NCBI GenBank assembly: GCA_002256345.1
Contig: NKIY01000006.1
Span: forward strand, 124,001 to 188,000
Length of the DNA: 64,000 bases
Direction of reading: 5' to 3'
From: Bradyrhizobiaceae bacterium PARB1
Lineage (GTDB): Bacteria; Pseudomonadota; Alphaproteobacteria; Rhizobiales; Xanthobacteraceae
Part shown: in pieces, positions 52,432-60,637 of the stretch
Layout: each line of letters begins with the position of its first letter
Position numbering within the stretch: the stretch's first letter is position 1
Program-made: the position numbers and the translations under genes
The notes under the pieces: generated by a model
Told to the model about the DNA's origin: nothing
The model's database searches: none
The model's input: the letters and a program-made list of their open reading frames with translations, nothing else

Positions 52432-52462
52432 TTGACAGGAACAATGGTGAGCGCTTACTCAC
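52432..52462 (+). promoter_or_regulatory. Candidate autoregulated promoter of the TetR-RND efflux operon
   Basis: TTGACA at 52432-52437 is followed, 17 bases on, by a weak -10-like TTACTC (52455-52460). The imperfect palindrome GTGAGCGCTTACTCAC (52447-52462, 5-base perfect arms) covers the -10 position. It lies only 7 bases before the first ATG of the TetR gene, so autorepression is plausible. The -10 match is poor. Confidence 0.45.
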
Positions 52463-52468
52463 GCCGCT

Positions 52469-53176
52469 ATGACGACTCTCCGAATGACCCACGATCTCCG
52501 GCGCGAGCTGATCCTGTCAGCCGCGAAGCGTTGCTTTGCGCACAATGGATTTGCTGGCACCACGACCAAGAGCGTGGCTGCGGCGGCATCGATTTCGGAA
52601 GGTCTGCTGTTCAAGCATTTCCCCACCAAGTCGGCGCTCTATGCCGAGATTCTGGCGGAGGAATGCAAGGCCGATCCGGCGCTCAACCGGCTGCTCGATC
52701 TGCCGGCCTCCACCGAGACGCTGGTGATCCTGATCCGCGAGATGGTGCGGCACTTCCTGGAAATTACCCGCGCGCCAGACGACGAGGAAGCCCAGCGTCT
52801 GCGTCTGGTCACGATCAGCTATCTCAACGACGGCGAATTCGCGCGCCTGATGCACGAGAAGATCGCCGGCATCATCGGTTCGGCCTTTGTCGCCGCTTAC
52901 GAGCAGGCGGTGAAATCGGGCGATGCGCGCGCGTCGTCGCAAGCGCCCATGAATCTTTTCTGGTTCGCGCATCACGCGGCCATGACGACATCGCTGTCGC
53001 TTTTGCCGGCGGTGCCTTCTCTTTCTTACGGCAAGGCAGAAAGCCTCGATCTGCAACTGACGGAATTCATCCTTCGCGGGATTGGACTGAACGACGATGC
53101 GATCGCATCGCATATTCATCGCGCGCTGCCGCCCGAGCTGATGCCGGCCGCCGCGACCACGACAGAAAGCGCATAA
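52469..53176 (+). CDS. TetR/AcrR-family regulator of an RND efflux operon
   Basis: A 235-residue repressor. The DNA-binding domain is residues about 10-65 (LRRELILSAAKRCFAHNGFAGTTTKSVAAAASISEGLLFKHFPTKSALYAEIL). The rest is a helical ligand domain. The start may be 52469 or the ATG at 52484; neither has a ribosome binding site, so the transcript may be nearly leaderless. The adaptor gene begins two bases after its stop, so it is co-transcribed with the pump it probably represses. Confidence 0.88.
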   Translation: MTTLRMTHDLRRELILSAAKRCFAHNGFAGTTTKSVAAAASISEGLLFKHFPTKSALYAEILAEECKADPALNRLLDLPASTETLVILIREMVRHFLEITRAPDDEEAQRLRLVTISYLNDGEFARLMHEKIAGIIGSAFVAAYEQAVKSGDARASSQAPMNLFWFAHHAAMTTSLSLLPAVPSLSYGKAESLDLQLTEFILRGIGLNDDAIASHIHRALPPELMPAAATTTESA

Positions 53177-53177
53177 G

Positions 53178-54371
53178 ATGACGATGACCCAGAATCCTCC
53201 CACGGCGCACCAGCAGCCATCCGTCGAGAAGCCGCGCAAGAAGCCGCGCACCGTGAAGTGGTTCATCATTATCGGTGGCCTGCTGGTGCTGCTCGTCGTC
53301 GCCATTGTCGGCTTCAATGCGTTCCGCGCGCATATGATCAAGCAGTTCTTCGCCAATATGAAGCCGCCGCCGATCACCGTGAGCATCGCCGAAGCGACGT
53401 CCGAAGTGGTGCCGAACCTGATCGGCGCCGTCGGCGATCTCGCCGCCGTGCATCAGGTCAATGTCACCTCCGACACCAACGGCCGCGTCACCGAGATCAT
53501 GTTCGAAGCGGGCGCCACCGTGAAGAAGGGGCAGCCGCTGGTGCAGTTGTTCGACGGGCCGGAGCAGGGCGATCTCGCCAACTTCAAGGCCGCAGCGTCC
53601 GTGGCGCGCATCAATCTCGATCGTGCCAAGCAACTCGCCGAACGCCAGGTCGGTCCGCAGGCCACGGTCGATACGACGCAGGCCGTCTACGATCAGGCGC
53701 TCGCCAGCATTGCCAAGACCGAAGCTGTCATCTCGCAGAAGCAGGTCCGCGCGGCTTTCGACGGCGTGCTCGGCACCCGCCGTATCGAAGTCGGCCAGTA
53801 TCTCACCGCCGGCACGCAGATCGTGTCGCTCACCGATCTGTCCGCCGTCTATGTGAACTTCACCGTCACCGAAAAGGACTCCGGCAAGCTTGCCGTGGGC
53901 CAGGTCGTACGCATCAAAGTGGACGCCTATCCGGGCCGCAGCTTCGAGGGCAAGCTCACAACCATCGAGCCGCAGATTTCCGCCGATACGCGTAACATCC
54001 GCGTGCAGGCGACGATCCTGAATCCCGATGGCGTGCTGAAGCCCGGCATGTTCGCGACCACGACGGTTGTGCTGCCGAACAAGCCCGCTGTGGTCACCGT
54101 GCCGGAAACGGCCGTCGACTACACGCTCTATGGCGACAGCGTCTATCTGATCGAGGAAAAGAAAACCGACGACGGCAAGACCGAGTTGCATGCCATCCGT
54201 ACCTTCGTGCGCACCGGCGACCGCATCGACGGCCGTGCTGTGATCACCCAGGGCGTCAAGGCCGGCGACCGCGTCGTTGCGGTCGGCCAGCTCAAGCTGC
54301 AGTCAGGTGCGCTGGTGGCGATCTCCTCGGATCCGCCGCCGAAGATTCCCGCGCAGCCGCCGCTGAATTAA
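53178..54371 (+). CDS. RND efflux periplasmic adaptor (membrane fusion protein)
   Basis: A 397-residue adaptor with one N-terminal membrane segment (residues about 28-48, WFIIIGGLLVLLVVAIVGF). It has the biotinyl-lipoyl halves VTSDTNGRVTEIMFEAGATVKKGQPLVQLFDG and VRAAFDGVLGTRRIEVGQYLTAGTQIVSLTDLS, a short alpha hairpin between them (NLDRAKQLAERQVGPQATVDT), and a beta-barrel and membrane-proximal domain. It links the inner-membrane pump to an outer-membrane channel. No lipobox cysteine is seen. Confidence 0.93.
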   Translation: MTMTQNPPTAHQQPSVEKPRKKPRTVKWFIIIGGLLVLLVVAIVGFNAFRAHMIKQFFANMKPPPITVSIAEATSEVVPNLIGAVGDLAAVHQVNVTSDTNGRVTEIMFEAGATVKKGQPLVQLFDGPEQGDLANFKAAASVARINLDRAKQLAERQVGPQATVDTTQAVYDQALASIAKTEAVISQKQVRAAFDGVLGTRRIEVGQYLTAGTQIVSLTDLSAVYVNFTVTEKDSGKLAVGQVVRIKVDAYPGRSFEGKLTTIEPQISADTRNIRVQATILNPDGVLKPGMFATTTVVLPNKPAVVTVPETAVDYTLYGDSVYLIEEKKTDDGKTELHAIRTFVRTGDRIDGRAVITQGVKAGDRVVAVGQLKLQSGALVAISSDPPPKIPAQPPLN

Positions 54372-54386
54372 GGGAGCGATATCCTC

Positions 54387-57300
54387 ATGTCCTTCACGGA
54401 TATCTTCATCAAGCGCCCGGTGCTGGCGGTGGTGGTCAGCCTGCTGATCCTGCTGATCGGCTTCAAGGCGGCCACCAGCCTGCCGATCCGGCAATATCCG
54501 AAGCTCACCAACACCGTGATCACCGTCACCACGGTGTATCCCGGCGCATCGCCGGATTTGATGCAGGGCTTCATCACCACGCCGATCGAGCAGGCCGTCG
54601 CGTCTGCCGAAGGCATCGACTACATGACCTCGGCCTCGACCCAGGGACAGAGCCTGATCTCGGTCTACATCAAGCTCAATGTCGATCCGAACGCGGCGCT
54701 GACCGAAGTGCTGTCGAAGGTGAACTCGGTCAAGTACTTGATCCCGCGTGAAGCCAACGATCCGGTGATCCTGAAGTCGACCGGCGAGACCACGGCGATC
54801 ATGTATCTCGGCTTCTCCAGTGACGAACTGTCCGGCTCGGCGATCTCGGATTATCTGACGCGCGCCGTGCAGCCAGTGCTGTCGACGGTCGATGGCGTGG
54901 CCAATGCCGAAATCCTCGGCGGTCAGACTTTTGCAATGCGTCTGTGGCTCGATCCCGTCCGCATGAACGGCCGCGGCGTGTCGTCGGATGACGTCATCAA
55001 CGCGATCCGCACCAACAATTTCCAGGCGGCGGCCGGACAGACCAAGGGCTATTACATCGTCTCCAACGTCACCGCGAATACCGACCTTCAGAATGTCGGC
55101 GAATTCAAGCGGATGATTGTGAAGGCGAAGGATGGCGGTTTCGTTCGCATGGAGGACATCGCCACGGTCGAACTGGCGGCACAGAGCTCCGATGCGTCGG
55201 TGGCCTTCAGCGGCGAGCGCGCCATCTTCATCGGCGTGAAATCGACGCCGCTCGGCAATCCGCTCAACATCGTCAAGGGCGTGCGTGAGCTGTTCCCCGA
55301 ACTGGAGCGCAATCTGCCGCCGTCGATGAAGATGAAGGTGGCTTACGACTCGACCAAATTCATCACCTCGTCCATCGAGGAGGTGCGCAACACGCTGATC
55401 GAAGCGGTGGTGATCGTCGTCGTCGTCATCTTCCTGTTCCTGGCCTCGCTGCGCTCGGTCATCATTCCGGTGGTGACGATCCCGCTGTCGCTGATCGGTG
55501 TCTGCAGTCTGATGGCGATGGCCGGTTTCAGCTTCAACCTGTTGACGCTGCTCGCCATGGTGCTCGCCATCGGCCTTGTGGTCGACGACGCCATCGTGGT
55601 GGTGGAGAACATCCACCGCCATCTGGAGGAGGGCAAATCGCCGGTGCAGGCGTCGCTGGAAGGCGCGCGCGAAATCATCGGTCCCGTCATCTCCATGACC
55701 ATCACGCTGGCGGCGGTCTATGCGCCGATCGGCTTCATCGGCGGTCTCACCGGCGCACTGTTCCGCGAATTCGCCTTCACGCTGGCTGGCTCGGTCATCG
55801 TGTCGGGCGTCATCGCGCTGACGCTGTCGCCGATGATGTGCTCCGTGCTGCTGAAGCAGGAAGAGCCGGGCTGGTTCGCCAAGAAGGTCGACAAGGTGTT
55901 CGGTGCAACGACGCGCTGGTATGGCCGTCAGCTCGATCGCTCGCTCGACTATCGCCCGATCACCGCGCTGTTCGCGGTGGTGATCCTCGGCCTCGTCGGC
56001 TTCATGTATATGAACACGTCCAAGGAGCTGGCGCCCGAGGAAGATCAGGGCATCCTGTTCGCCGTCACCAAGGGTCCGAAATACGCCAATATCGACTACT
56101 CCGACTATTACGGAGAGAAGATGGACAAGGTGTTCGCCCAGTTCCCGGAAACGGATCTGCGCTTCATCATCAATGGCATCAACGGTCCTAACAACGGCAT
56201 CGCCGGCATGCTGCTGAAGCCGTGGGACGAGCGCAAGCGCTCGACCAACCAGCTCAAGCAGCCCGTGCAGAACGAACTCAGCAAGATCGAGGGCGTGCAG
56301 GCTTTCGCGTTCAACCTTCCTGCGCTTCCGGGCGGTCCGGGCGGCTTGCCGATCCAGATGGTGATCAACACTGTCGGCAGCTTCCAGTCCGTCTATGAAG
56401 AGATGGTCAAGCTGAAGGCCGAAGCGCAGAAGAGCGGTCTGTTCATCGTGTCGGACAGCGATCTCGACTTCAACCAGCCGGTGGTCCGTGTCAGCGTCGA
56501 TCGGTCGAAGGCGAACGATCTCGGCGTAACCATGCAGAGCGTCGGCAATACGCTGGCCGTGATGCTGGGTGGCAACTACATCAACCGCTTCAACCTCGAA
56601 GGGCGCTCCTATCAGGTGATCCCGCAGGTGCCGCGCGGCATGCGCATTTCGCAGGATTCGCTGGCCAACTACTATGTGCCGACCGCGACGGGCCAGCAGG
56701 TCCCGCTATCGACGTTGGTGAAGGTCGAGACCGGCACCAATCCGAACGCATTGTCGCACTTCAACCAGCTCAATTCGGCGACCTTCCAGGCCGTGCCGAT
56801 GCCGGGTGTGACGGTGGGACAAGCAGTGGACTTCCTTGAGAACGCTGCGAAGAAGCTGCCGGCTGGTTTCAACCACGACTATCTGGCTGACAGCCGCCAA
56901 TACGTGCAGGAAGGCAACCAGTTGGCTGTGGCGTTCGGCTTCGCGCTGATCATCATCTTCCTGGTGCTGGCGGCGCAGTTCGAGTCGATCCGCGATCCCC
57001 TGGTCATCATGATCTCGGTGCCGATGGCGATTTCGGGTGCGTTGATCCCGCTGTTCTTCGGCGTGGCGACGATCAACATCTACACCCAGGTCGGTCTGCT
57101 GACGCTGGTCGGCCTGATCTCGAAGCACGGCATCCTGATGGTGGAGTTCGCCAACGAACTGCAGCTCAAGGAAGGTCTCGATCGCCGCTCGGCCATCGAA
57201 ATGGCCGCCCGTGTCCGTCTGCGTCCGATCCTGATGACGACGGCGGCGATGGTCACCGGCCTGCTGCCGCTGCTCACCGCATCGGGCGCTGGCGCTGCGA

Positions 57301-57473
57301 GCCGCTTCTCCATCGGCCTCGTGGTCGTGGCCGGTATGCTGATCGGCACGCTGTTCACGCTGTTCGTTCTGCCTGCGGTCTATGTGGCCATCGCCACCGA
57401 CCACCGCGCCGGCAAGGAGAGCGAGCGAGCGAAGCAGATCGCGGATTTCGACGCGCACCACGCAAAGGCCTAG
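54387..57473 (+). CDS. RND multidrug efflux permease (AcrB/MexF-like, HAE1 family)
   Basis: A 1028-residue proton-driven trimeric pump with 12 transmembrane helices and two large periplasmic loops. Helix 4 carries the proton-relay aspartates in VLAIGLVVDDAIVVVENIHRHLEEG. The second half shows LVGLISKHGILMVEFANELQ with the helix-10 lysine, and RLRPILMTTAAMVTGLLPLL. The start MSFTDIFIKRPVLAVVVSLLILLIGF is typical, with GGGAG upstream. Helix 4 and helix 10 residues are intact, so it should be active. No outer-membrane channel gene is adjacent. Confidence 0.95.
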   Translation: MSFTDIFIKRPVLAVVVSLLILLIGFKAATSLPIRQYPKLTNTVITVTTVYPGASPDLMQGFITTPIEQAVASAEGIDYMTSASTQGQSLISVYIKLNVDPNAALTEVLSKVNSVKYLIPREANDPVILKSTGETTAIMYLGFSSDELSGSAISDYLTRAVQPVLSTVDGVANAEILGGQTFAMRLWLDPVRMNGRGVSSDDVINAIRTNNFQAAAGQTKGYYIVSNVTANTDLQNVGEFKRMIVKAKDGGFVRMEDIATVELAAQSSDASVAFSGERAIFIGVKSTPLGNPLNIVKGVRELFPELERNLPPSMKMKVAYDSTKFITSSIEEVRNTLIEAVVIVVVVIFLFLASLRSVIIPVVTIPLSLIGVCSLMAMAGFSFNLLTLLAMVLAIGLVVDDAIVVVENIHRHLEEGKSPVQASLEGAREIIGPVISMTITLAAVYAPIGFIGGLTGALFREFAFTLAGSVIVSGVIALTLSPMMCSVLLKQEEPGWFAKKVDKVFGATTRWYGRQLDRSLDYRPITALFAVVILGLVGFMYMNTSKELAPEEDQGILFAVTKGPKYANIDYSDYYGEKMDKVFAQFPETDLRFIINGINGPNNGIAGMLLKPWDERKRSTNQLKQPVQNELSKIEGVQAFAFNLPALPGGPGGLPIQMVINTVGSFQSVYEEMVKLKAEAQKSGLFIVSDSDLDFNQPVVRVSVDRSKANDLGVTMQSVGNTLAVMLGGNYINRFNLEGRSYQVIPQVPRGMRISQDSLANYYVPTATGQQVPLSTLVKVETGTNPNALSHFNQLNSATFQAVPMPGVTVGQAVDFLENAAKKLPAGFNHDYLADSRQYVQEGNQLAVAFGFALIIIFLVLAAQFESIRDPLVIMISVPMAISGALIPLFFGVATINIYTQVGLLTLVGLISKHGILMVEFANELQLKEGLDRRSAIEMAARVRLRPILMTTAAMVTGLLPLLTASGAGAASRFSIGLVVVAGMLIGTLFTLFVLPAVYVAIATDHRAGKESERAKQIADFDAHHAKA

Positions 57474-57508
57474 TCGTCGTCCCTGCGGACGCCGGGACCC
57501 ATAATCTC

Positions 57509-57547
57509 CGCCGCCAGTTGTGAAACGTCACAGCTGGCGGCGTTTTT
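57509..57547 (+). terminator. Strong rho-independent terminator of the RND operon
   Basis: A 15-bp stem (57509-57523 with 57528-57542, one G-T wobble, outer part CGCCGCCAG/CTGGCGGCG) closes an AACG loop and is followed by TTTTTATTTT. Confidence 0.93.
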
Positions 57548-57600
57548 ATTTTAAGTCTGGTGTCTATGGATTCCGGCGTTCGCCGGGATGACAGTGAGAT

Positions 57601-59064
57601 TCAAGCCGCCCGCGCGGACTTGCTCAGATGCGCCGCCACGATGCGAAGGTCTTCGACGAAGTTTTCGTATTCCCGCGCTTTCGCCTCTTCATCCGGCAGC
57701 CGCAATAGATAGGACGGATGCACCGTCACAAGCACGCGGGTGCCGTCTTCCAGATCGATCACACGCCCGCGCGTCTTGCCGACCGGCACGATCTTGCCGA
57801 ACACGCTCTGCGCCGCCGTCGCGCCCATGGCGACGACAAGCTCAGGCTTTACCAACGCTTTCTCGCGCTCATACCAGGGCCTACACGCCTTGATCTCTGG
57901 CGTCGCCGGTTTCTGATGCAGCCGGAATTTGCCGCGCGGTACGAATTTGAAATGCTTCACGGCATTGGTGACGTAGACTTTCTCGCGGATAATCCCGGCT
58001 TCCTTCAGCGCCTTGTCGAGCATCTGCCCGGCCGGGCCGACGAATGGCTTACCGGCAAGGTCTTCCTTGTCGCCAGGCTGTTCGCCGACCATCATCACCG
58101 AAGCCTGTGTGGGTCCTTCGCCGAACACGGTCTGGGTGGCATCTTTCCACAGCGGGCAGGCACGGCAATCGGCCGCTTCATCGCGCAGCGCGGCGAGGTT
58201 GCTGTCGCTCGGATGTTCGGCATTGGCCATCGCGGATGAACTTGCCACTGTTTCCTCCCGGCGCTGCGGCTTCTTCGGCTCCTGCGCTTCGGCGGCAATC
58301 ATGTCGCTCGTGACTCGTTCCGCCTTCTCGATCAGCGGCTTGATCAGCCCGGCTTCGGGCAGGTTGCGCCAGTATTTCTTCGGCATCTCCTTCTGCATCG
58401 CTTTGGTCTTCAGGCGGGCCGGATTGAAGATGCTCGCATAGTAAGTGCGCCACGTTTCTTCAAGGCGATCGCTCGATGGCGCCATGGATTTGTCGACGCC
58501 TGGCGAGAACGACACCTCGTGCCCGTCCCAATGCGCGCACAGATCGGGTGTCAGGATCGACCATGCCATGTCGGCAAAGCGCCGCGCGAAGAACGGTGCG
58601 GCGAGTTCGACGATGTGATGCTCCGGCTCGAACCACGCCACGAAATGCGCCTTCGCATCGCGGCCGATCTCGCGGAAGCGCACGAAAGCATGCATCTTGT
58701 GCTCGTCGCGGCGGATCGCCTTGGCCATGCTTTCCAGTTTCGCGGTGTCCGGATCGGTCGCAAGATGCAGCAGCTCGTGATGGCTGCGCAGCCGCCACAG
58801 CATGCGATAGAGCAGGGCGAAGCGCTCGGGATCGCGGTGCAGGATGACCGCCTGCGCGAGGTCGACGAAGTGTGCGGGGACATTGAAGGTGCCGCGGGCC
58901 TCTTCGAGCGGCGCGTCCTGTGTGATGGGGAAAAGCTCGGGTTCGTCACGACCCGCCACGGTCCATGTCACATCCTCAGGCGCGATATCATTCATCGCCA
59001 GCAGCCGCGCCGCTTTGCGCCAGCCGCTGAAATCGGTCTCGCCATCGAGTATGATGGTGTGCAT
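57601..59064 (-). CDS. udgX: DUF4130-UdgX fusion: uracil-DNA binding/glycosylase-family protein
   Basis: A 487-residue fusion. Residues about 1-240 are the DUF4130 domain that usually accompanies UdgX (ARGTFNVPAHFVDLAQAVILHRDPERFALLYRMLWRL). Residues about 288-487 are a uracil-DNA glycosylase fold with GEQPGDKED (327-335), GKPFVGPAGQML, and HPSYLLR (449-455). The UdgX loop KRRIH, whose histidine forms a covalent bond to uracil-DNA, appears as KFRLH (379-383), so the histidine is kept. Cysteines C290, C293 and C394 remain, but the position expected for the fourth cluster ligand is alanine. AGGGA precedes the ATG at 59064. The downstream-strand partner is the radical-SAM gene. Confidence 0.92.
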   Translation of the reverse strand: MHTIILDGETDFSGWRKAARLLAMNDIAPEDVTWTVAGRDEPELFPITQDAPLEEARGTFNVPAHFVDLAQAVILHRDPERFALLYRMLWRLRSHHELLHLATDPDTAKLESMAKAIRRDEHKMHAFVRFREIGRDAKAHFVAWFEPEHHIVELAAPFFARRFADMAWSILTPDLCAHWDGHEVSFSPGVDKSMAPSSDRLEETWRTYYASIFNPARLKTKAMQKEMPKKYWRNLPEAGLIKPLIEKAERVTSDMIAAEAQEPKKPQRREETVASSSAMANAEHPSDSNLAALRDEAADCRACPLWKDATQTVFGEGPTQASVMMVGEQPGDKEDLAGKPFVGPAGQMLDKALKEAGIIREKVYVTNAVKHFKFVPRGKFRLHQKPATPEIKACRPWYEREKALVKPELVVAMGATAAQSVFGKIVPVGKTRGRVIDLEDGTRVLVTVHPSYLLRLPDEEAKAREYENFVEDLRIVAAHLSKSARAA

Positions 59065-59089
59065 TCTTCGATCCCTGCAACAATCTCCA

Positions 59090-59219
59090 CCCTCATCCTG
59101 AGGAGCCGCGAAGCCGCGTCTCGAAGGACGAAGGTTTGGCTCTTCCGGCCCATCCCCAGCGAATGGCGTTGCCATTCGCGAGGAGACGCCGTGCGATACG
59201 CGGCTCCTCAGGATGAGGG
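59090..59219. repeat. Inverted repeat with perfect 21-base arms between the repair genes
   Basis: The left arm 59090-59110 (starting CCCTCATCCTGAGGAGCC) and the right arm 59199-59219 are exact reverse complements. Inside are smaller palindromes such as CGAATGGCGTTGCCATTCG. This is a common Rhizobiales intergenic element type (recalled). It lies between the radical-SAM stop and the fusion gene start. Confidence 0.8.
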
Positions 59220-59236
59220 AGAGTTTGTTGCGCCTG

Positions 59237-60478
59237 TCAAAATCCGAAGCCCAATTGTTTCGCTTTCGGCTTGAAGCGCTCCGCCAGATTAGCACCATCA
59301 AGCAATGCCGTTGCCGGCCGATGATCGGGAAGAACGATGAACGGCAACGCCTTGTTCCGCGGGATGTGCAGCTTTGCCAGATCGCCGACGCGGATCGAGG
59401 AAATCCGCCGTGTTTCAATGATCCGCGCTACGGCCCGCGCACCGAAGCCAGGCACGCGCAACAGGTCCTCGCGGCTGGCGCGGTTGACGTCGAGCGGGAA
59501 GCGGTCGCGGTGGCGCAGCGCCCAGGCGAGTTTCGGATCCATTTCCAGCGGCAGCATGCCGGCATCGTTATCGACGATCTCGTCGGCATCGAAACCGTAG
59601 AACCGCATCAGCCAGTCCGCCTGATACAGCCGGTGTTCGCGCATCAAAGGCGGCGCGCGCAACGGCAGCGAACGGCTGGCATCGGGGATTGGGCTGAAGG
59701 CGGAGTAATAGACACGCTTGAGATTGTAGGAGCCGTAGAGATTGGCAGAGGTCTTGATGATGGTGGCGTCATTGGCGCTGTCGGCGCCGACGATCATCTG
59801 CGTGCTTTGCCCCGCCGGCGCAAAGCGTGGCGCGGTGCGGCCACGCGGCGTCGGTTTGGCGCCCTCGCGCGCCTCATCCAGTTTCAGCCGCAAGCGACCC
59901 ATGGTGCGGCGGATGGCGCGCACGTCTTTCTCCGGCGCCAGTTGCTTGAGGCTGCCTTCATCCGGGACTTCGATATTGATCGAGAGCCGGTCGGCATATT
60001 TGCCGGCCTCGGCGATCAGCGCATCGTCGGCTTCGGGGATCGTCTTCAAATGGATGTAACCGCGGAAATGATGCTCTTCGCGCAGCTTGCGCGCGACGGC
60101 GACTACTTGCTCCATCGTGTAATCGGCGCTGCGGATGATGCCAGAGGAGAGAAACAGCCCCTCGATGTAATTGCGCCGATAGAAATCCAGCGTCAGTTGC
60201 ACCACCTCATCCACGGTGAAGCGCGCCCGTGTCACATTGCTGGAGGCGCGGTTGACGCAATAGAGGCAATCGTAGTTGCAGGCATTGGTGAGCAGGATTT
60301 TCAGCAGCGAGATGCAGCGGCCGTCCGGCGCATAGGAATGGCAGATGCCCATGCCCGCATCGGTCGATCCCATACCCTTGCCGTCGCGCGAGTCCCGCTT
60401 CTCCGTGCCGCTCGATGCGCAGGAAGCGTCATACTTCGCAGCATCCGCAAGGATCTCCAGCTTGCGCTTCACGTCCAT
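59237..60478 (-). CDS. Radical SAM protein of the UdgX-associated DNA-repair type
   Basis: A 413-residue radical SAM enzyme. The cluster-binding CxxxCxxC is in TNACNYDCLYCVNR. A (beta/alpha) barrel follows (GLFLSSGIIRSADYTMEQ, RLSINIEVPDEGSLKQLAPEK), and a helix-hairpin-helix-like DNA-binding end, LLRVPGFGARAVARIIETRR. This family (putative DNA modification/repair radical SAM) is known to co-occur with UdgX and DUF4130 proteins, as here. The ATG at 60478 has AAGGA 8 bases upstream; a TTG two codons earlier is the alternative. It is divergent from imuA, with the LexA box about 80 bases from its start. Confidence 0.9.
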   Translation of the reverse strand: MDVKRKLEILADAAKYDASCASSGTEKRDSRDGKGMGSTDAGMGICHSYAPDGRCISLLKILLTNACNYDCLYCVNRASSNVTRARFTVDEVVQLTLDFYRRNYIEGLFLSSGIIRSADYTMEQVVAVARKLREEHHFRGYIHLKTIPEADDALIAEAGKYADRLSINIEVPDEGSLKQLAPEKDVRAIRRTMGRLRLKLDEAREGAKPTPRGRTAPRFAPAGQSTQMIVGADSANDATIIKTSANLYGSYNLKRVYYSAFSPIPDASRSLPLRAPPLMREHRLYQADWLMRFYGFDADEIVDNDAGMLPLEMDPKLAWALRHRDRFPLDVNRASREDLLRVPGFGARAVARIIETRRISSIRVGDLAKLHIPRNKALPFIVLPDHRPATALLDGANLAERFKPKAKQLGFGF

Positions 60479-60526
60479 TACCAATTCCTTCCAATACCAC
60501 CGCGAAAATTTGGGGCGCGCTCCCCG

Positions 60527-60573
60527 TTGACTCGCCCGGGCCAGTGGGTTTTATATAAGAACATATCATGAAC
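60527..60573 (+). promoter_or_regulatory. SOS promoter with LexA box upstream of imuA-imuB-dnaE2
   Basis: GAAC-N7-GAAC at 60559-60573 reads GTTC-N7-GTTC on the other strand, the exact alphaproteobacterial LexA box. It sits just after a promoter-like pair, TTGACT (60527-60532) and TTATAT (60551-60556, 18-base spacer), so LexA would cover the transcription start. The box is 64 bases from the imuA ATG and may also influence the divergent radical-SAM gene. Confidence 0.88.
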
Positions 60574-60580
60574 AATGTGA

Positions 60581-60612
60581 CCGGCAAAGCGTTCATCAAA
60601 AACCTTTGCCGG
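60581..60612 (+). other. 9-bp stem hairpin in the imuA 5' leader
   Basis: CCGGCAAAG (60581-60589) pairs perfectly with CTTTGCCGG (60604-60612) around a 14-base loop. It lies just downstream of the LexA box and 25 bases before the imuA start, so it would be in the leader RNA. No T-run follows, so it is not a terminator. Confidence 0.6.
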
Positions 60613-60637
60613 CACCGGATTTTTTGAGGAGCGGCGC

